NCBI GenBank assembly: GCA_014654705.1
Contig: JACVZY010000093.1
Location: 1 to 64,000, forward strand
Direction: 5' to 3'
DNA length: 64,000 nt
DNA from: Ignavibacteria bacterium
Lineage (GTDB): Bacteria; Bacteroidota; Ignavibacteria; Kapaibacteriales; UBA4661
The stretch's first letter is position 1, and the number at the start of each line of letters is the position of its first letter. The position numbers were made by a program, and so were the translations under genes. Under the pieces are notes generated by a model that was not told the origin of the DNA, made no database searches, and worked only from the letters and a program-made list of their open reading frames with translations. Positions 1-9,137 of this stretch are shown piece by piece.

Positions 1-40
1 TTCTCATTATTTTTATCCGTAGAATTCTCTAACCTCAAAA

Positions 41-1171
41 ATGCTAAACAACTTCATTGAATACCTTCCTACAATGCTGATGAAAACTGATTCGCCGCAG
101 CCACAGCTTTTCTCTGATGCTATTACTTTGCTCAAGAAGCTCATTTCTACGCCATCTCTGAGCCGCGAAGAAGACAAAACGGCAGACATTATTCAAGAAT
201 TCCTGCATGAGCGCTCAATTCCTACGGGACGAACAATGAATAATGTGTGGTCGTGCAATCGCCATTTCGATACCGCGAAACCGACTCTCCTACTCAATTC
301 CCATCACGATACCGTGAAGCCCAACCAAGATTGGACGCGCAATCCTTTCGGGCCAAGCGTAGAAGATGGCATACTCTATGGCTTGGGTAGCAACGACGCA
401 GGCGGCGCACTCGCGAGCCTCATCGCGGCGTTTTTGCATTTTTACGAGCGCGATGATATGCCCTTCAATATCATCATGGCGGCAACGGCTGAGGAAGAAA
501 TTATTGGCAAAAATGGCGTGGAATCTATCTTGCCGGAACTAGGAACTATTCATGCCGCCATCGTAGGCGAACCGACAGAATGTGCAATGGCTGTTGCCGA
601 AAAAGGCTTGATGGTGCTGGACTGCACCGCGCACGGTGCATCGGGACACGCTGCACGCAATACTGGCGTCAACGCCATTGATAAAGCGCTACCCGATATT
701 CAATGGTTCCATTCCTTCGCATTTCCGAACGTTTCGCCACTTCTAGGGCAAATCAAAATGAGCGTAACACTCATCAACGCCGGAACACAGCACAACGTCA
801 TTCCTGACCGATGCACATTCGTCGTAGATGTCCGCACAACCGATGCTTACACACACGAGGAAATTCTGACCATCATCCGTTCTCATGTCGGCTGCACCGT
901 AGAACCACGCTCAGTTCGCTTACGCCCTTCAGCAATTAGTCTTGAGCACCCAATAGTACGAGCCGCAGCAGCTATTCCTATTCCAACGTTTGCATCGGCA
1001 ACGCTTTCCGATCAATCGGTAATGCCTTTCCCTTCGGTTAAAATAGGTCCCGGGGTTTCGGAGCGCTCGCACACTGCGAATGAATTTATTCGCCTTGCAG
1101 AGATTGAGCAAGGCATCACCACGTACATTCAGCTTTGCGAAGTTCTCATTTTCACAGGAATTATGCCATGA
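41..1171 (+). CDS. argE: M20-family deacetylase (ArgE / acetylcitrulline deacetylase type)
   Basis: Probable zinc-dependent amidohydrolase that removes the acetyl group from N-acetylornithine or, as in Bacteroidota, N-acetylcitrulline in arginine synthesis. The protein has 376 residues. Metal-site motifs of the M20 family are visible: HHD at 88-90, the GSNDAGG segment with D119, and EEE at 151-153. The segment from about residue 180 to 290 fits the dimerisation domain. The first ATG is used here, but Met12 or Met14 would also leave a normal N-terminus, so the start is uncertain. Its stop overlaps the ATG of the next gene (ATGA), so the two are probably co-translated. No other arginine gene lies in the window, so the exact substrate is inferred from family resemblance; DapE-like or LysK-like activity is possible. 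Confidence 0.75.
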   Translation: MLNNFIEYLPTMLMKTDSPQPQLFSDAITLLKKLISTPSLSREEDKTADIIQEFLHERSIPTGRTMNNVWSCNRHFDTAKPTLLLNSHHDTVKPNQDWTRNPFGPSVEDGILYGLGSNDAGGALASLIAAFLHFYERDDMPFNIIMAATAEEEIIGKNGVESILPELGTIHAAIVGEPTECAMAVAEKGLMVLDCTAHGASGHAARNTGVNAIDKALPDIQWFHSFAFPNVSPLLGQIKMSVTLINAGTQHNVIPDRCTFVVDVRTTDAYTHEEILTIIRSHVGCTVEPRSVRLRPSAISLEHPIVRAAAAIPIPTFASATLSDQSVMPFPSVKIGPGVSERSHTANEFIRLAEIEQGITTYIQLCEVLIFTGIMP

Positions 1172-1545
1172 TTACACAAGAAGAACTCAGCGCTTATTGT
1201 CTCTCCAAGCCTTACACCACAGAAGAACTTCCCTTCGACGAAGTAACATTGGTGTATAAAGTGGCGGGGAAAATTTTTGCCATCGCACCGTCGGACGCAT
1301 GGGGGGTTGTCAACATCAAATGTGACCCAGACATAGCACTGGAGCGCCGCGCAGAGTACGAAAGTGTCCAGCCTGGCTATCACATGAACAAAAAACACTG
1401 GATAACAGTGCCACTTGATGGCTCCGTACCGCGTGCATTGGTATTGGAATGGATTGAGGACTCCTATACTCTCATCATCGGAAGTCTTCCTAAAGCAAAA
1501 CGTCTTGAAATCCAAGCACTGATGGAGGAAAAACCGCACTGCTAA
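1168..1545 (+). CDS. MmcQ/YjbR family protein
   Basis: A 125-residue protein of the MmcQ/YjbR family, a small double-wing DNA-binding-like fold whose cellular role is not established. Recognisable features are the early 'KPYTTEELPFDE' stretch, the 'YKVAGKIFAI' strand, the 'VNIKCDP' strand and the 'HMNKKHW' segment, in the family order. The ATG at 1168 overlaps the upstream deacetylase stop as ATGA. An in-frame ATG at 1135 would add 11 residues lying inside the upstream gene and is rejected. Translational coupling suggests one transcript, but no metabolic link between the two proteins is evident. Confidence 0.8.
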   Translation: MITQEELSAYCLSKPYTTEELPFDEVTLVYKVAGKIFAIAPSDAWGVVNIKCDPDIALERRAEYESVQPGYHMNKKHWITVPLDGSVPRALVLEWIEDSYTLIIGSLPKAKRLEIQALMEEKPHC

Positions 1546-1587
1546 ACCATTGCCTTACAGCAACATAGTCATCATTGCAAGATAAAT

Positions 1588-1618
1588 TTGACAACGCTTG
1601 TAAAAATATGTATCTTTG
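1588..1618 (+). promoter_or_regulatory. Bacteroidota-type promoter for the Rrf2 regulator
   Basis: TTG at 1588-1590, a 20-bp spacer, then TATCTTTG at 1611-1618. This matches the -33 TTTG / -7 TAnnTTTG signal of the Bacteroidota primary sigma factor. Transcription would begin near 1625, about 90 nt before the preferred start codon at 1716. Confidence 0.5.
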
Positions 1619-1715
1619 TATTAAGAGCATGGTGTCTGAAAACAAACAGGCAACCGTATTCAAGATAATAGATGATAAGAAATTTTCGCCTTACAAAATT
1701 GCTGGAAAAACGGTT

Positions 1716-2219
1716 ATGCTGCTTTCAAAAAGTTGTGTTTATGGTGTACAAGCTGCCATTTATATGGCTTCTTTGCCGCGAAACGAGTATGTATCCATAC
1801 AAGAGATTGCCCATAACCTGAAGATTTCTTTTCACTTTTTGACTAAGGTACTGCAAAACCTCACTTATGCCGGAATAATGGTCTCGTATCGGGGACCAAA
1901 CGGCGGTATTGCACTGGCTCGACCGTCATCGTCTATCAGTTTGGCAGATATTATTGATGCCATAGACGGCTCGGATATTTTCCATGAATGTCTTTTCGGA
2001 CTGCCGGGTTGTGGCGTAGCGGATCCCTGTCCGGCGCACGAGAACTGGGCGACAATGCGCTCCCGTCTTCACAATCTTTGCAATACTCTTACGCTTGAGG
2101 AGCTTGGTAAACGAGCAAATCAACTCAATGTGCGATTGGCAAACGCTGCTGCGCCAATCAAACCCGCAACCTTGATTGCAGCCCTGAACGATACTACTCA
2201 AGCCCCATCGGCAAAGTAA
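1716..2219 (+). CDS. Rrf2-family transcriptional regulator with Fe-S-type cysteines
   Basis: Rrf2-family winged-helix regulator of 167 residues. The chosen start gives the typical N-terminus 'MLLSKSCVYGVQAAIYMA'; upstream in-frame ATGs at 1575 and 1629 would add atypical extensions. The recognition region is around residues 27-65, with the wing 'RGPNGGIALARP'. Three cysteines, C92, C99 and C105 (spacing CX6CX5C), occupy the place where IscR, NsrR and RirA bind an iron-sulphur cluster, so it probably senses redox state, nitric oxide or iron. It precedes a universal stress protein and a cytochrome c, which fits respiratory or stress control, but targets cannot be named. The C-terminal 45 residues look like a disordered tail. 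Confidence 0.85.
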   Translation: MLLSKSCVYGVQAAIYMASLPRNEYVSIQEIAHNLKISFHFLTKVLQNLTYAGIMVSYRGPNGGIALARPSSSISLADIIDAIDGSDIFHECLFGLPGCGVADPCPAHENWATMRSRLHNLCNTLTLEELGKRANQLNVRLANAAAPIKPATLIAALNDTTQAPSAK

Positions 2220-2493
2220 ACTACAACGATAATTCCTTCAGGTACTATTTACCCATCACAATACTTAGGCTAAATTGCAGATAACATACTCTGAAAAACG
2301 CAATAAACTACAACAGAAGAAAGAGAATTCAGAGGCTCGAAAATTGGCAGCTACAAGCCCCATTTATCAAAATATCTATGACGCGGAAGATTGGTAAAGG
2401 GGAATAAGTGGGGCTTTGTGGCAGCCAGACAGTAAAAGAGACGACACAACAAGAAAAGTATTTTCACTCACTCACTCGTAGGAGGTTTAGACA

Positions 2494-2982
2494 ATGTTAC
2501 CCATTTCTAACATTCTCGTTCCAATGGATTTTTCGAGGCATTCCGAGCAAGCATTGGAATATGCAAAAGAAATTGCTCGCCCCCTTAAAGCGACCCTGCA
2601 CTTGCTCCACGTTATGGAGCCCCTTACCACATACGGTTCGTGGGAAGGTCTTCCTATGACCGATCTTATAGGACGTGCTTTCGAGCAAGCAGAAGAAAAA
2701 CTTCAGAATTATGCCGGAAAGCTTATGGATGAAGGCTTTGAAGTTCGCATTAAAGTTATGGAAGGGCATCCTGACCTTGCCATTAATGGCTATGCCGAGC
2801 AATATTCGGTGGATATTATCTGTATGGGCACACACGGACGCAGAGGCTTAGAATATCTTCTTTTCGGCAGCACCACTGAGAAGACATTGCGCACCGCCCC
2901 TTGCTCTGTGCTGGCTGTACGCTTGCCCAAAGAACCAGCGGAACATTCGGCAAAAGCTGCCGTAGCATTTGCACAAAACTAA
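2494..2982 (+). CDS. Universal stress protein, UspA family
   Basis: A 162-residue single-domain universal stress protein, cytoplasmic. It has the N-terminal 'ILVPMDFS' strand with D12 and the C-terminal nucleotide-binding signature G-x2-G-x9-G-S in 'GTHGRRGLEYLLFGSTTEK', followed by 'CSVLAVR', so it should belong to the ATP-binding class. A strong ribosome site (TAGGAGG) lies about 8 nt before the ATG, which fixes the start. The upstream 274-bp gap holds no other gene, and the gene is probably expressed separately from rrf2. A hairpin lies downstream at 3045-3075. Confidence 0.92.
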   Translation: MLPISNILVPMDFSRHSEQALEYAKEIARPLKATLHLLHVMEPLTTYGSWEGLPMTDLIGRAFEQAEEKLQNYAGKLMDEGFEVRIKVMEGHPDLAINGYAEQYSVDIICMGTHGRRGLEYLLFGSTTEKTLRTAPCSVLAVRLPKEPAEHSAKAAVAFAQN

Positions 2983-3044
2983 ACTGTGCGCAGTCGGGCT
3001 TTCCAAAATGGCACCCCTATCGAACAAGAACAATGATACTACAA

Positions 3045-3075
3045 GGGCAGGGCGAATAAATAATTCGCCCTGCCC
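3045..3075 (+). terminator. Perfect 13-bp hairpin after the universal stress gene
   Basis: A GC-rich inverted repeat with arms 3045-3057 and 3063-3075 and a 5-nt loop, lying 60 bp after the usp stop. Only a short TTTT follows some distance away, so it is either a weak terminator or an mRNA 3'-end stabiliser. Confidence 0.5.
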
Positions 3076-3181
3076 AGTAGGTTTTCCACTAAACCTTTGC
3101 GATATTGCACGCATCTTATCAGGCAGAACAGTTCGCATAATTTGTTCTACCTTCTCTTCATCCTTCTTTAATTTCTCTACC

Positions 3182-3601
3182 ATGAAAACTTTCGTACATT
3201 CATTACTCGTTTTGGCTATTGCCGCAGTTGTTGGCAATACAACGAGTGCATCTGCACAAGACAAAGCTACTCTTATTGCTAAAGGCGAAAAAGTCTATAA
3301 GGCGTACTGCCAGACCTGCCATCAAGCCACCGGTCAAGGACTTTCGACCGTCTATCCGCCACTTGCAGGCTCGGATTACATTAAAAGCAAGCCCAAAAAA
3401 GAAATTATCGGCAGTGTCGTCAATGGTTTGAAAGGCGAAATCACGGTCAATGGCAAAAAATTCAATGGCGTGATGGTTCCGCTTCCTAAAAACTACACCG
3501 ACGAAGATGCTGCCGCAGTTATTACCTACGTGTACAACTCTTGGGGCAATCCGGGCGGCGTGGTTTCAGTTGCTGAAGTCAAAGCTGCTCGCAAGAAATA
3601 A
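3182..3601 (+). CDS. Exported class I c-type cytochrome
   Basis: A monohaem cytochrome c of 139 residues. It begins with a signal peptide (hydrophobic residues about 4-20, Ala-rich cleavage region near 23-26). The haem site is C43-Q-T-C46-H47, and M98 in 'NGVMVPLP' is the likely sixth ligand. The fold 'YPPLAGSDY' through 'AAVITYVYNSWGN' is that of small cytochromes used as electron shuttles or oxidase partners in the periplasm. The ATG at 3182 is preferred because it starts the signal peptide; a longer in-frame reading from 2969 would read through the intergenic hairpin. Its partner enzyme is not in the window. Confidence 0.92.
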   Translation: MKTFVHSLLVLAIAAVVGNTTSASAQDKATLIAKGEKVYKAYCQTCHQATGQGLSTVYPPLAGSDYIKSKPKKEIIGSVVNGLKGEITVNGKKFNGVMVPLPKNYTDEDAAAVITYVYNSWGNPGGVVSVAEVKAARKK

Positions 3602-3654
3602 CGAGAGCAAAATATGTTTCTTCCATACACTCCCACGCGTAGTGTATGCTGAAT

Positions 3655-3716
3655 GGATGCTTGTCAATAGTCTGTCCCTTTATACGACAGAATACCTCTG
3701 ACAAGCATCCTTTTTT
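3655..3716 (+). terminator. Rho-independent terminator after cytochrome c
   Basis: Outer arms GGATGCTTGTCA (3655-3666) and TGACAAGCATCC (3699-3710) pair perfectly, with a second inner stem TCTGTC/GACAGA, and are followed directly by six T. Strong intrinsic terminator for the cytochrome gene. Confidence 0.85.
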
Positions 3717-3844
3717 ATTGCCCGTTTCCGGTATTGCTTTTTGTAGTCGTGGCGGCACGATGTATTTTGCACTAAGCACGTCTTTGTTCGCATTCGTCGC
3801 AATCAAACAACTTTTCTCTTTCTCACTTCATCACTTCTGCCGCC

Positions 3845-4780
3845 ATGCCAATAAATGTCGTTTTTATGGGAACGCCCGATTTTGCCGTTGCTTCACTCAG
3901 GAAAATTCACAGCACTTTTCCCGTTACTGCTGTCGTAACAGTACCAGATAAACCGAAAGGACGCGGTTTGGCGGTGCAACCTTCCGCAGTAAAAGAGGCA
4001 GCCCTAGCGCTCGGCATCACAACAATTCTTCAGCCGACTTCGCTCAAAGACCCTGCATTTCTGGATGCACTCCAAGCGCTTCAGCCTGATATTATTGCCG
4101 TTGTGGCGTTTCGTATTTTGCCGCGCGAGGTCTATACGTTAGCACGGCTGGGGGCATTTAATGTGCATGGAAGCCTTCTGCCGAAATATCGCGGTGCAGC
4201 GCCAATTAACTGGGCGATTGTGAACGGTGAGACGGAATCAGGCGTAACATCGTTTTTGCTTGCCGACAGTGTGGATACCGGCGCAATGCTGGGAAGGCGT
4301 ACCGTTACTATCTCCGACGGCACCACAGCCGGCGAACTCCACGATATGCTTATGCCAATTGGTGGCGAACTTGCTCTTGAGACCTGTCAAATGCTTGCTT
4401 CCGGCACGGTCAAGCCAATTCCCCAAAATGATACCGAAGCCACGAAAGCACCGAAAATTTTTCGAGATACGTGCCACATCAACTGGAATCAGCCCGCGCA
4501 GATAGTACGAAATTTTATTCATGGAATGTCGCCTCATCCGGGCGCGTGGACGCTGTGGGCGGATGGCAAAACGCTCAAAATCATGCGCTGCAGTATCGTG
4601 GAAAACCCCTCATTGCAGGCAGGTGAGTATTCAATTAACTTGTCGTCATCTGCTTGGGCTGTCGGCTGCGCAGACGGCGCTCTCGAACTCACAGAAATTC
4701 AACCCGAGGGCAAACGCATGATGAACGCTCGTGATTTTGTCCGCGGCTATCGTGGTGGCGCAAGTGGCTTTTTTGCATGA
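3845..4780 (+). CDS. fmt: Methionyl-tRNA formyltransferase
   Basis: Formylates the methionine on initiator tRNA using 10-formyltetrahydrofolate. The 311-residue length matches the family. The catalytic residues fall at the same numbers as in E. coli Fmt: N106, H108 and D144, with the folate-site motif 'SLLPKYRGAAPINWAI' at 110-125. The C-terminal OB-like tRNA-binding domain follows from about residue 210. It has its own 5' region after the cytochrome terminator. The next gene, pdxB, starts 44 bp downstream on the same strand and may be co-transcribed. In many bacteria fmt sits beside def; here no deformylase is present. Confidence 0.97.
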   Translation: MPINVVFMGTPDFAVASLRKIHSTFPVTAVVTVPDKPKGRGLAVQPSAVKEAALALGITTILQPTSLKDPAFLDALQALQPDIIAVVAFRILPREVYTLARLGAFNVHGSLLPKYRGAAPINWAIVNGETESGVTSFLLADSVDTGAMLGRRTVTISDGTTAGELHDMLMPIGGELALETCQMLASGTVKPIPQNDTEATKAPKIFRDTCHINWNQPAQIVRNFIHGMSPHPGAWTLWADGKTLKIMRCSIVENPSLQAGEYSINLSSSAWAVGCADGALELTEIQPEGKRMMNARDFVRGYRGGASGFFA

Positions 4781-4824
4781 ACAATCAATTTGCACGAATA
4801 ACCGACAACCCTCATACCTAGCAG

Positions 4825-5961
4825 ATGGACATCCTTATCGACGAAAATATTCCCTTTCTCGCCGAAGCGCTGAGAAACAGTGAAGAGCATGGCTTTGCTT
4901 TGAAACGCTTTTCGGGGCGCTCACTCACAAGTGAAGCGCTCCAGAACTGCCTTGCGTTATGCGTCCGTTCCACGACCCGCGTTGATGCAGACTTGGTGCA
5001 GCATACATCGGTGCGCTTTGTCGGCACTGCTACAAGCGGCTCGGAGCATATTGATCTTGATTTTTTGCGCGGACAGGGTATTTTTTTTCGTGATGCGCGG
5101 GGCTGCAATGCAAATTCCGTTGCGGAATATGTCGTTTTTGCGATGCTTCTTTGGGCAGAGAAACGTGGTTTTATGGGATATAGCGAAGCATTGCGCGGAA
5201 AGACACTTGGAATTATTGGCTTGGGACACATCGGTAAACGTGTAGCAGCGCTCGGCGAACGACTGGGTATGCACGTCATTGGCTACGATCCGCCACTTTT
5301 AGAAATCGGCACCACCGCCCAAAGAAGCATGATAACAATGAAAAACACGACAACATCAAGCCTCCATGAACTTATTAGCGAAGCTGATTGCATTACCAAT
5401 CACGTCCCTTTGACGGGCACCGGCAAATACGCTACTGCCGGAATGTTTGATGAAGAAACACTCGCGCACTTGCGCTCCGAAGCGCTTTTTATCCATGCCT
5501 CGCGGGGCGGTGTTGTGATGGAACGTGCACTGGAGAACGCTTTGAAGAAAAAAAACATACTTGCCGCCCTGGACGTATGGGAAGGTGAACCTTCGGTAAA
5601 TGCTACTCTGGCAAAGCGCTGTATGCTCGCCACGCCCCACATTGCAGGCTATTCTTACGAAGGCAAAGTTAATGGCTCGGTTATCATGGCACGAGAACTG
5701 GAGCGCTTTATCACGAAGGTTGTGGGCAAACCATTCACCGTAGATTGGAGTATTTTTGAGCGGGCGCTTGAGCAGAAAACAGTCCCCCGCCTCAATTATA
5801 GCAATCAGGCACAAATGCTCCATGAACTCCGCATTTCACGGGCATTAGAACAAGACACTACATCGTTTCTGGCGGCACTTGATTCCGATAAACCTCGTGA
5901 AGCGTTTGATAATTTACGCAAAAACTATCCATCATCGGAACGACGGGAAATTTTGGTCTAA
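4825..5961 (+). CDS. pdxB: Erythronate-4-phosphate dehydrogenase
   Basis: NAD-dependent D-2-hydroxyacid dehydrogenase family enzyme of the DXP-dependent pyridoxal phosphate pathway. The 378 residues match PdxB length. PdxB-specific features are 'GTATSGSEHID' near 67-77 and 'ARGCNANSVAEY' at 91-102. The Rossmann motif is 'GLGHIGKRV' at 132-140. The catalytic arginine lies in 'HASRGG' and the catalytic histidine in 'TPHIAGYSYEGK'. A C-terminal extension of about 90 residues fits the PdxB dimerisation domain. It ends 10 bp from the convergent OmpA-FecR gene, with no terminator between them. Confidence 0.9.
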   Translation: MDILIDENIPFLAEALRNSEEHGFALKRFSGRSLTSEALQNCLALCVRSTTRVDADLVQHTSVRFVGTATSGSEHIDLDFLRGQGIFFRDARGCNANSVAEYVVFAMLLWAEKRGFMGYSEALRGKTLGIIGLGHIGKRVAALGERLGMHVIGYDPPLLEIGTTAQRSMITMKNTTTSSLHELISEADCITNHVPLTGTGKYATAGMFDEETLAHLRSEALFIHASRGGVVMERALENALKKKNILAALDVWEGEPSVNATLAKRCMLATPHIAGYSYEGKVNGSVIMARELERFITKVVGKPFTVDWSIFERALEQKTVPRLNYSNQAQMLHELRISRALEQDTTSFLAALDSDKPREAFDNLRKNYPSSERREILV

Positions 5962-5971
5962 ATCCCACATT

Positions 5972-7402
5972 TCACCAATGCAACAAGAAAAACGACGCAC
6001 AACCAAACGCAATCAGCACTACAGACCATAGTGCAATGTGCTTCTGCTTGGTAATACCGCCCCACCAGCCCGCACCCACAGCTCCCATAAAACAGAGCAG
6101 CGTCAAGATGTAGAACCTTGGCGGCACAGGAGGTGGCACAACGCGAAAGAGATAGATACTGCTTCGGCTTTCCAAACCAATAGAATCAATCGCAGCAAGC
6201 TTTACATACCATTCGCCTTCGCTAAAGCGCACGTGGGCGGAATCATTCGCACCCGAGAGCGAATAAAGCGGCTTGGCAAAGGTAATAGCACTTGCCACCT
6301 CGAACCGCACACGTGGTGAGGCTTTGCGCCAAGCAAACACGACTTCTCCGGCATAAAGTGAATCCGTAAGACGCGGCTCAAGAAGTTCCGGTACGGGCGG
6401 CAATGGGCGAGGTGCTTCGGGCGGAGCATTGGAAGCAACACGTGTTCCGTAATTCTGCGGAATAGTCATGGCGCTGTCCTTTGCACCATTTTGTGTACTA
6501 CGCAAACTGACGTTACCCTCATGCACCGAGACGAGCGAACGCTTCACGGAATCGACCTCAATTTTGGCGCTACTTTGACCAAGGGAAAACTCGCCTGATG
6601 TGGTACTAATACGAAGTGCTTCCGATTGCTTAAGAGATTTCAATTTCACCCATAGCCCACCCTGTACGAGACGTATTTGCTCGTTCGGTTTGCCTTCAAG
6701 CGGTGAAGCAGCTTTGCCATAAAGAACGACCAGCGACTGCTCGGCAATCTGTATGCGGTGCTTGTTGGAGAAGGTTACCTCGGCACGTGCTTTGGGACCT
6801 GTTTCGAGACGGTGATACTCATAGATTGGTTCGTTCAGTATTGAGGGATGCCATTCTACGTCCCAGGGCGTAAGTGAGCGCACAGGGGGCAGCATAGCAG
6901 TAATTCGACCTTCGGGGGTGAGGGGAATGTTGTTGCTCGTCGTGAGCGGTCGCTCGGTGAAGGGACTTGTAGCAACAATTTCAACCCGACGATTCTTTCC
7001 CCGTCCCTCGTCAGTTTCGTTACTGGCGATAGGTTTTTCGATACCGCGCCCAAAGGTCTTGATATGACTAGCTTCCAAGCCATTACGAACCAAATATGCC
7101 TTCACAGAATTTGCTCGTGCTTCCGAGAGGCGCTTATTTCCTGCTGAATCGCCCTGATTATCGGTATAACCCGTGATTTCGAGATGTAAGTCGGGGCGCT
7201 TCACGAGATATTTTGCTAACTGCACGAGCCATACAGCCTCTTTTTCTGATAAAGTTGCACTTCCCGCGTCAAACATATTGCCCTTGACAATAAGTTTTTT
7301 GCCCGGACGCAAATCGAAATTGTTCGGAGTTTGGAATCCCGTTACGAACAATAACACCGTTAGCGAAGTACAAAATAGCAACGTAGTTGTGCGTTTCTTC
7401 AT
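5972..7402 (-). CDS. OmpA-FecR domain protein with C-terminal membrane anchors
   Basis: A 476-residue envelope protein with an unusual domain order. An N-terminal hydrophobic signal or anchor (residues about 8-23) is followed by an OmpA-type peptidoglycan-binding domain at about 33-148 (signature 'TGYTDNQG' and 'RLSEARANSVKAYL'). A FecR-like beta-rich domain follows at about 205-320 ('QGGLWVKLKSL', 'TTSGEFSLG', 'VHEGNVSLR'), then a Pro-rich segment, an Ig-like stretch, and two hydrophobic helices near 425-445 and 455-474. FecR-like domains usually transmit signals or form surface structures. It is the last gene of a minus-strand run after a sensor and a receiver-kinase, which suggests a shared signalling role. 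No family name is known to me for the whole protein. Confidence 0.75.
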   Translation of the reverse strand: MKKRTTTLLFCTSLTVLLFVTGFQTPNNFDLRPGKKLIVKGNMFDAGSATLSEKEAVWLVQLAKYLVKRPDLHLEITGYTDNQGDSAGNKRLSEARANSVKAYLVRNGLEASHIKTFGRGIEKPIASNETDEGRGKNRRVEIVATSPFTERPLTTSNNIPLTPEGRITAMLPPVRSLTPWDVEWHPSILNEPIYEYHRLETGPKARAEVTFSNKHRIQIAEQSLVVLYGKAASPLEGKPNEQIRLVQGGLWVKLKSLKQSEALRISTTSGEFSLGQSSAKIEVDSVKRSLVSVHEGNVSLRSTQNGAKDSAMTIPQNYGTRVASNAPPEAPRPLPPVPELLEPRLTDSLYAGEVVFAWRKASPRVRFEVASAITFAKPLYSLSGANDSAHVRFSEGEWYVKLAAIDSIGLESRSSIYLFRVVPPPVPPRFYILTLLCFMGAVGAGWWGGITKQKHIALWSVVLIAFGCASFFLLHW

Positions 7403-7476
7403 AGCCGTTTGCAGACAAAAAAGATAATCAAGGACAATTCAAAAATTTCACATCGGGCTTTATTACACCCACATCA

Positions 7477-9081
7477 TCAGCCTTTTGCTCCGCAATCCAC
7501 AAGCGAAACAACCATCGCAACGAACTGGCGGTCAAGAATAATTCTATTCAGGGTTACTTGAAATATGCGGGGTGTTGTTTCATCCCAAGGCGTAAGAATA
7601 AGCTCTTCAGTGCGACTCGTTTCTTGGGAAGTAGTGTTAGCGGCAAAGGCTTGGTCGATGCAGACCAGTAACGGTGCGTACGCCCTAAGCACCTCATCTA
7701 CCATTCTCCCCTCAAGTTCAATGGGATCTTGCCGAAGATAGCCCGCGATCGTATCATTGGCAAGCATAACGGTTCGCTCCGGAGTAAACACAAGCACTCC
7801 ATGTGCTGCTTGCCGCATGATTACTTCCAGCTTATTACGCTCAGTCAGCAAGGTGCTCACATCCAAACGCTGGTATTGCTCTAATTGGCTTGCTGCCTCG
7901 TTGTAAACACCGAACAAGAAAGCAAATTCATCGTTTTCTTTCCGGTGCAAGCGAAGATGAAAATTTTGCTGCTTCAGGGCAGATGCAGCTTCCGTAAGTT
8001 GACGCAAAGGGTGCAAAAGACGTGCCGACAAGTAATAGCCCAAGCCTAAAGCGCCGGCACACACTAGGAGACACGCAAAAAGAAGTTGTATTTGCATACC
8101 ACGAAGCGACGCAAATACAACGGCTTCCGGCTGCTCAATAATCAGACTCAGATTTGTAAAAGGGACGGTCGTTTTCGTTGCCACTACTTTTTCTCCCCGT
8201 GCATTTGCGTACTCTTGCGAAACACCAATACTTTGGAAATAGGTTGTATTTTGCAGAGCTATGGTTGTATTTTTCGCAGCATCGGTATTGCCATCATCAA
8301 CAGTACCGGAGCGACTTGGAGTGAAAAATTGCTTGCGCAATACGTCCTCAATAGCTGTACCAAGAGCTTGGGCAGCACCTTGAGCAGCACCTTCGGTGGA
8401 AGCAACAAGGCGGCAATCACTATCAACGCAATGTATTACACCGCGCTCTACGCCAAATGCTCGTAAAGCGGATGCGCTCAGGAAAGCTGCGCAGTCTTGG
8501 CGGGAAAGCATTACTGCCAAGCGCCCCGAAAAGCGATGCCCACGCACGGTAACGACGATAGGAATAAAGGGCAGAACTCCTCTTGTCGTATCCGAAGTGA
8601 TAAGTGATGGTGTTTGCGTTGTTGTAGGCAGTGCTAACCACCAGACGGTGCTTGTCGGCTGTGTTGCCGTCTCAAGGGATTGGAGTTTTGACAATATTGC
8701 CTGCGGTAGCTGAGAAGGGAGTTCGGAAGGTACTGCGGGATTTTTGGTCATTGTTTCAATTAGCGAGCCACGCGCATCGTACATTCCCACAGCACGAACC
8801 ATTGTATTTTCTTTAAGATAGGCATCCAAGAGCGTAAGCACGTCATTTTCGCCAAGCGGCGGCGTATTAAGGACAGCACCAGTGGCGGTCAAATCGCGGC
8901 GTATATGCTGAATGGTATATCGAAATTCATCTGCCAATGATTGTGCAAGCGCAAGATGTGATTCTCTGATGTGTGCCGTCAGCATTTCTCGCTGTGTACG
9001 CACGTGGATAATGCTTATCACCCCCACAGGCAATACGGCAACAGCCGAGAGCATCAACGCCAATTTGTGAGAAAATTTCAT
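7477..9081 (-). CDS. Membrane sensor protein: Cache-like, HAMP and PAS, no kinase domain
   Basis: A 534-residue inner-membrane sensor. TM1 is at about 8-27, followed by a periplasmic region of roughly 290 residues resembling a double Cache ligand-binding domain ('VRAVGMYDARGSLIE'). TM2 is at about 328-350 ('LLFACLLVCAGALGLGYYLS'), with HAMP to about 402 ('ARLLHPLRQLTEAASALKQQ') and then a PAS domain about 415-520 ('AAHGVLVFTPERTVMLAND'). No histidine-box, ATPase, GGDEF or receiver domain follows. It lies 56 bp downstream of a receiver-kinase that has no sensor region, so the two may form a split sensor/transmitter pair. Start ATG at 9081 gives a clean TM1. Confidence 0.8.
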   Translation of the reverse strand: MKFSHKLALMLSAVAVLPVGVISIIHVRTQREMLTAHIRESHLALAQSLADEFRYTIQHIRRDLTATGAVLNTPPLGENDVLTLLDAYLKENTMVRAVGMYDARGSLIETMTKNPAVPSELPSQLPQAILSKLQSLETATQPTSTVWWLALPTTTQTPSLITSDTTRGVLPFIPIVVTVRGHRFSGRLAVMLSRQDCAAFLSASALRAFGVERGVIHCVDSDCRLVASTEGAAQGAAQALGTAIEDVLRKQFFTPSRSGTVDDGNTDAAKNTTIALQNTTYFQSIGVSQEYANARGEKVVATKTTVPFTNLSLIIEQPEAVVFASLRGMQIQLLFACLLVCAGALGLGYYLSARLLHPLRQLTEAASALKQQNFHLRLHRKENDEFAFLFGVYNEAASQLEQYQRLDVSTLLTERNKLEVIMRQAAHGVLVFTPERTVMLANDTIAGYLRQDPIELEGRMVDEVLRAYAPLLVCIDQAFAANTTSQETSRTEELILTPWDETTPRIFQVTLNRIILDRQFVAMVVSLVDCGAKG

Positions 9082-9137
9082 TCCTTCTCGCTTTCAATCA
9101 GGCTTTACCCAACGCTGAACTCTGATATTGGTTTGAT

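Noticed and set aside
2408-2659. 83-codon frame overlapping the universal stress gene
   Set aside because: Its second half is an out-of-frame reading of the usp gene, and the start has no ribosome site.
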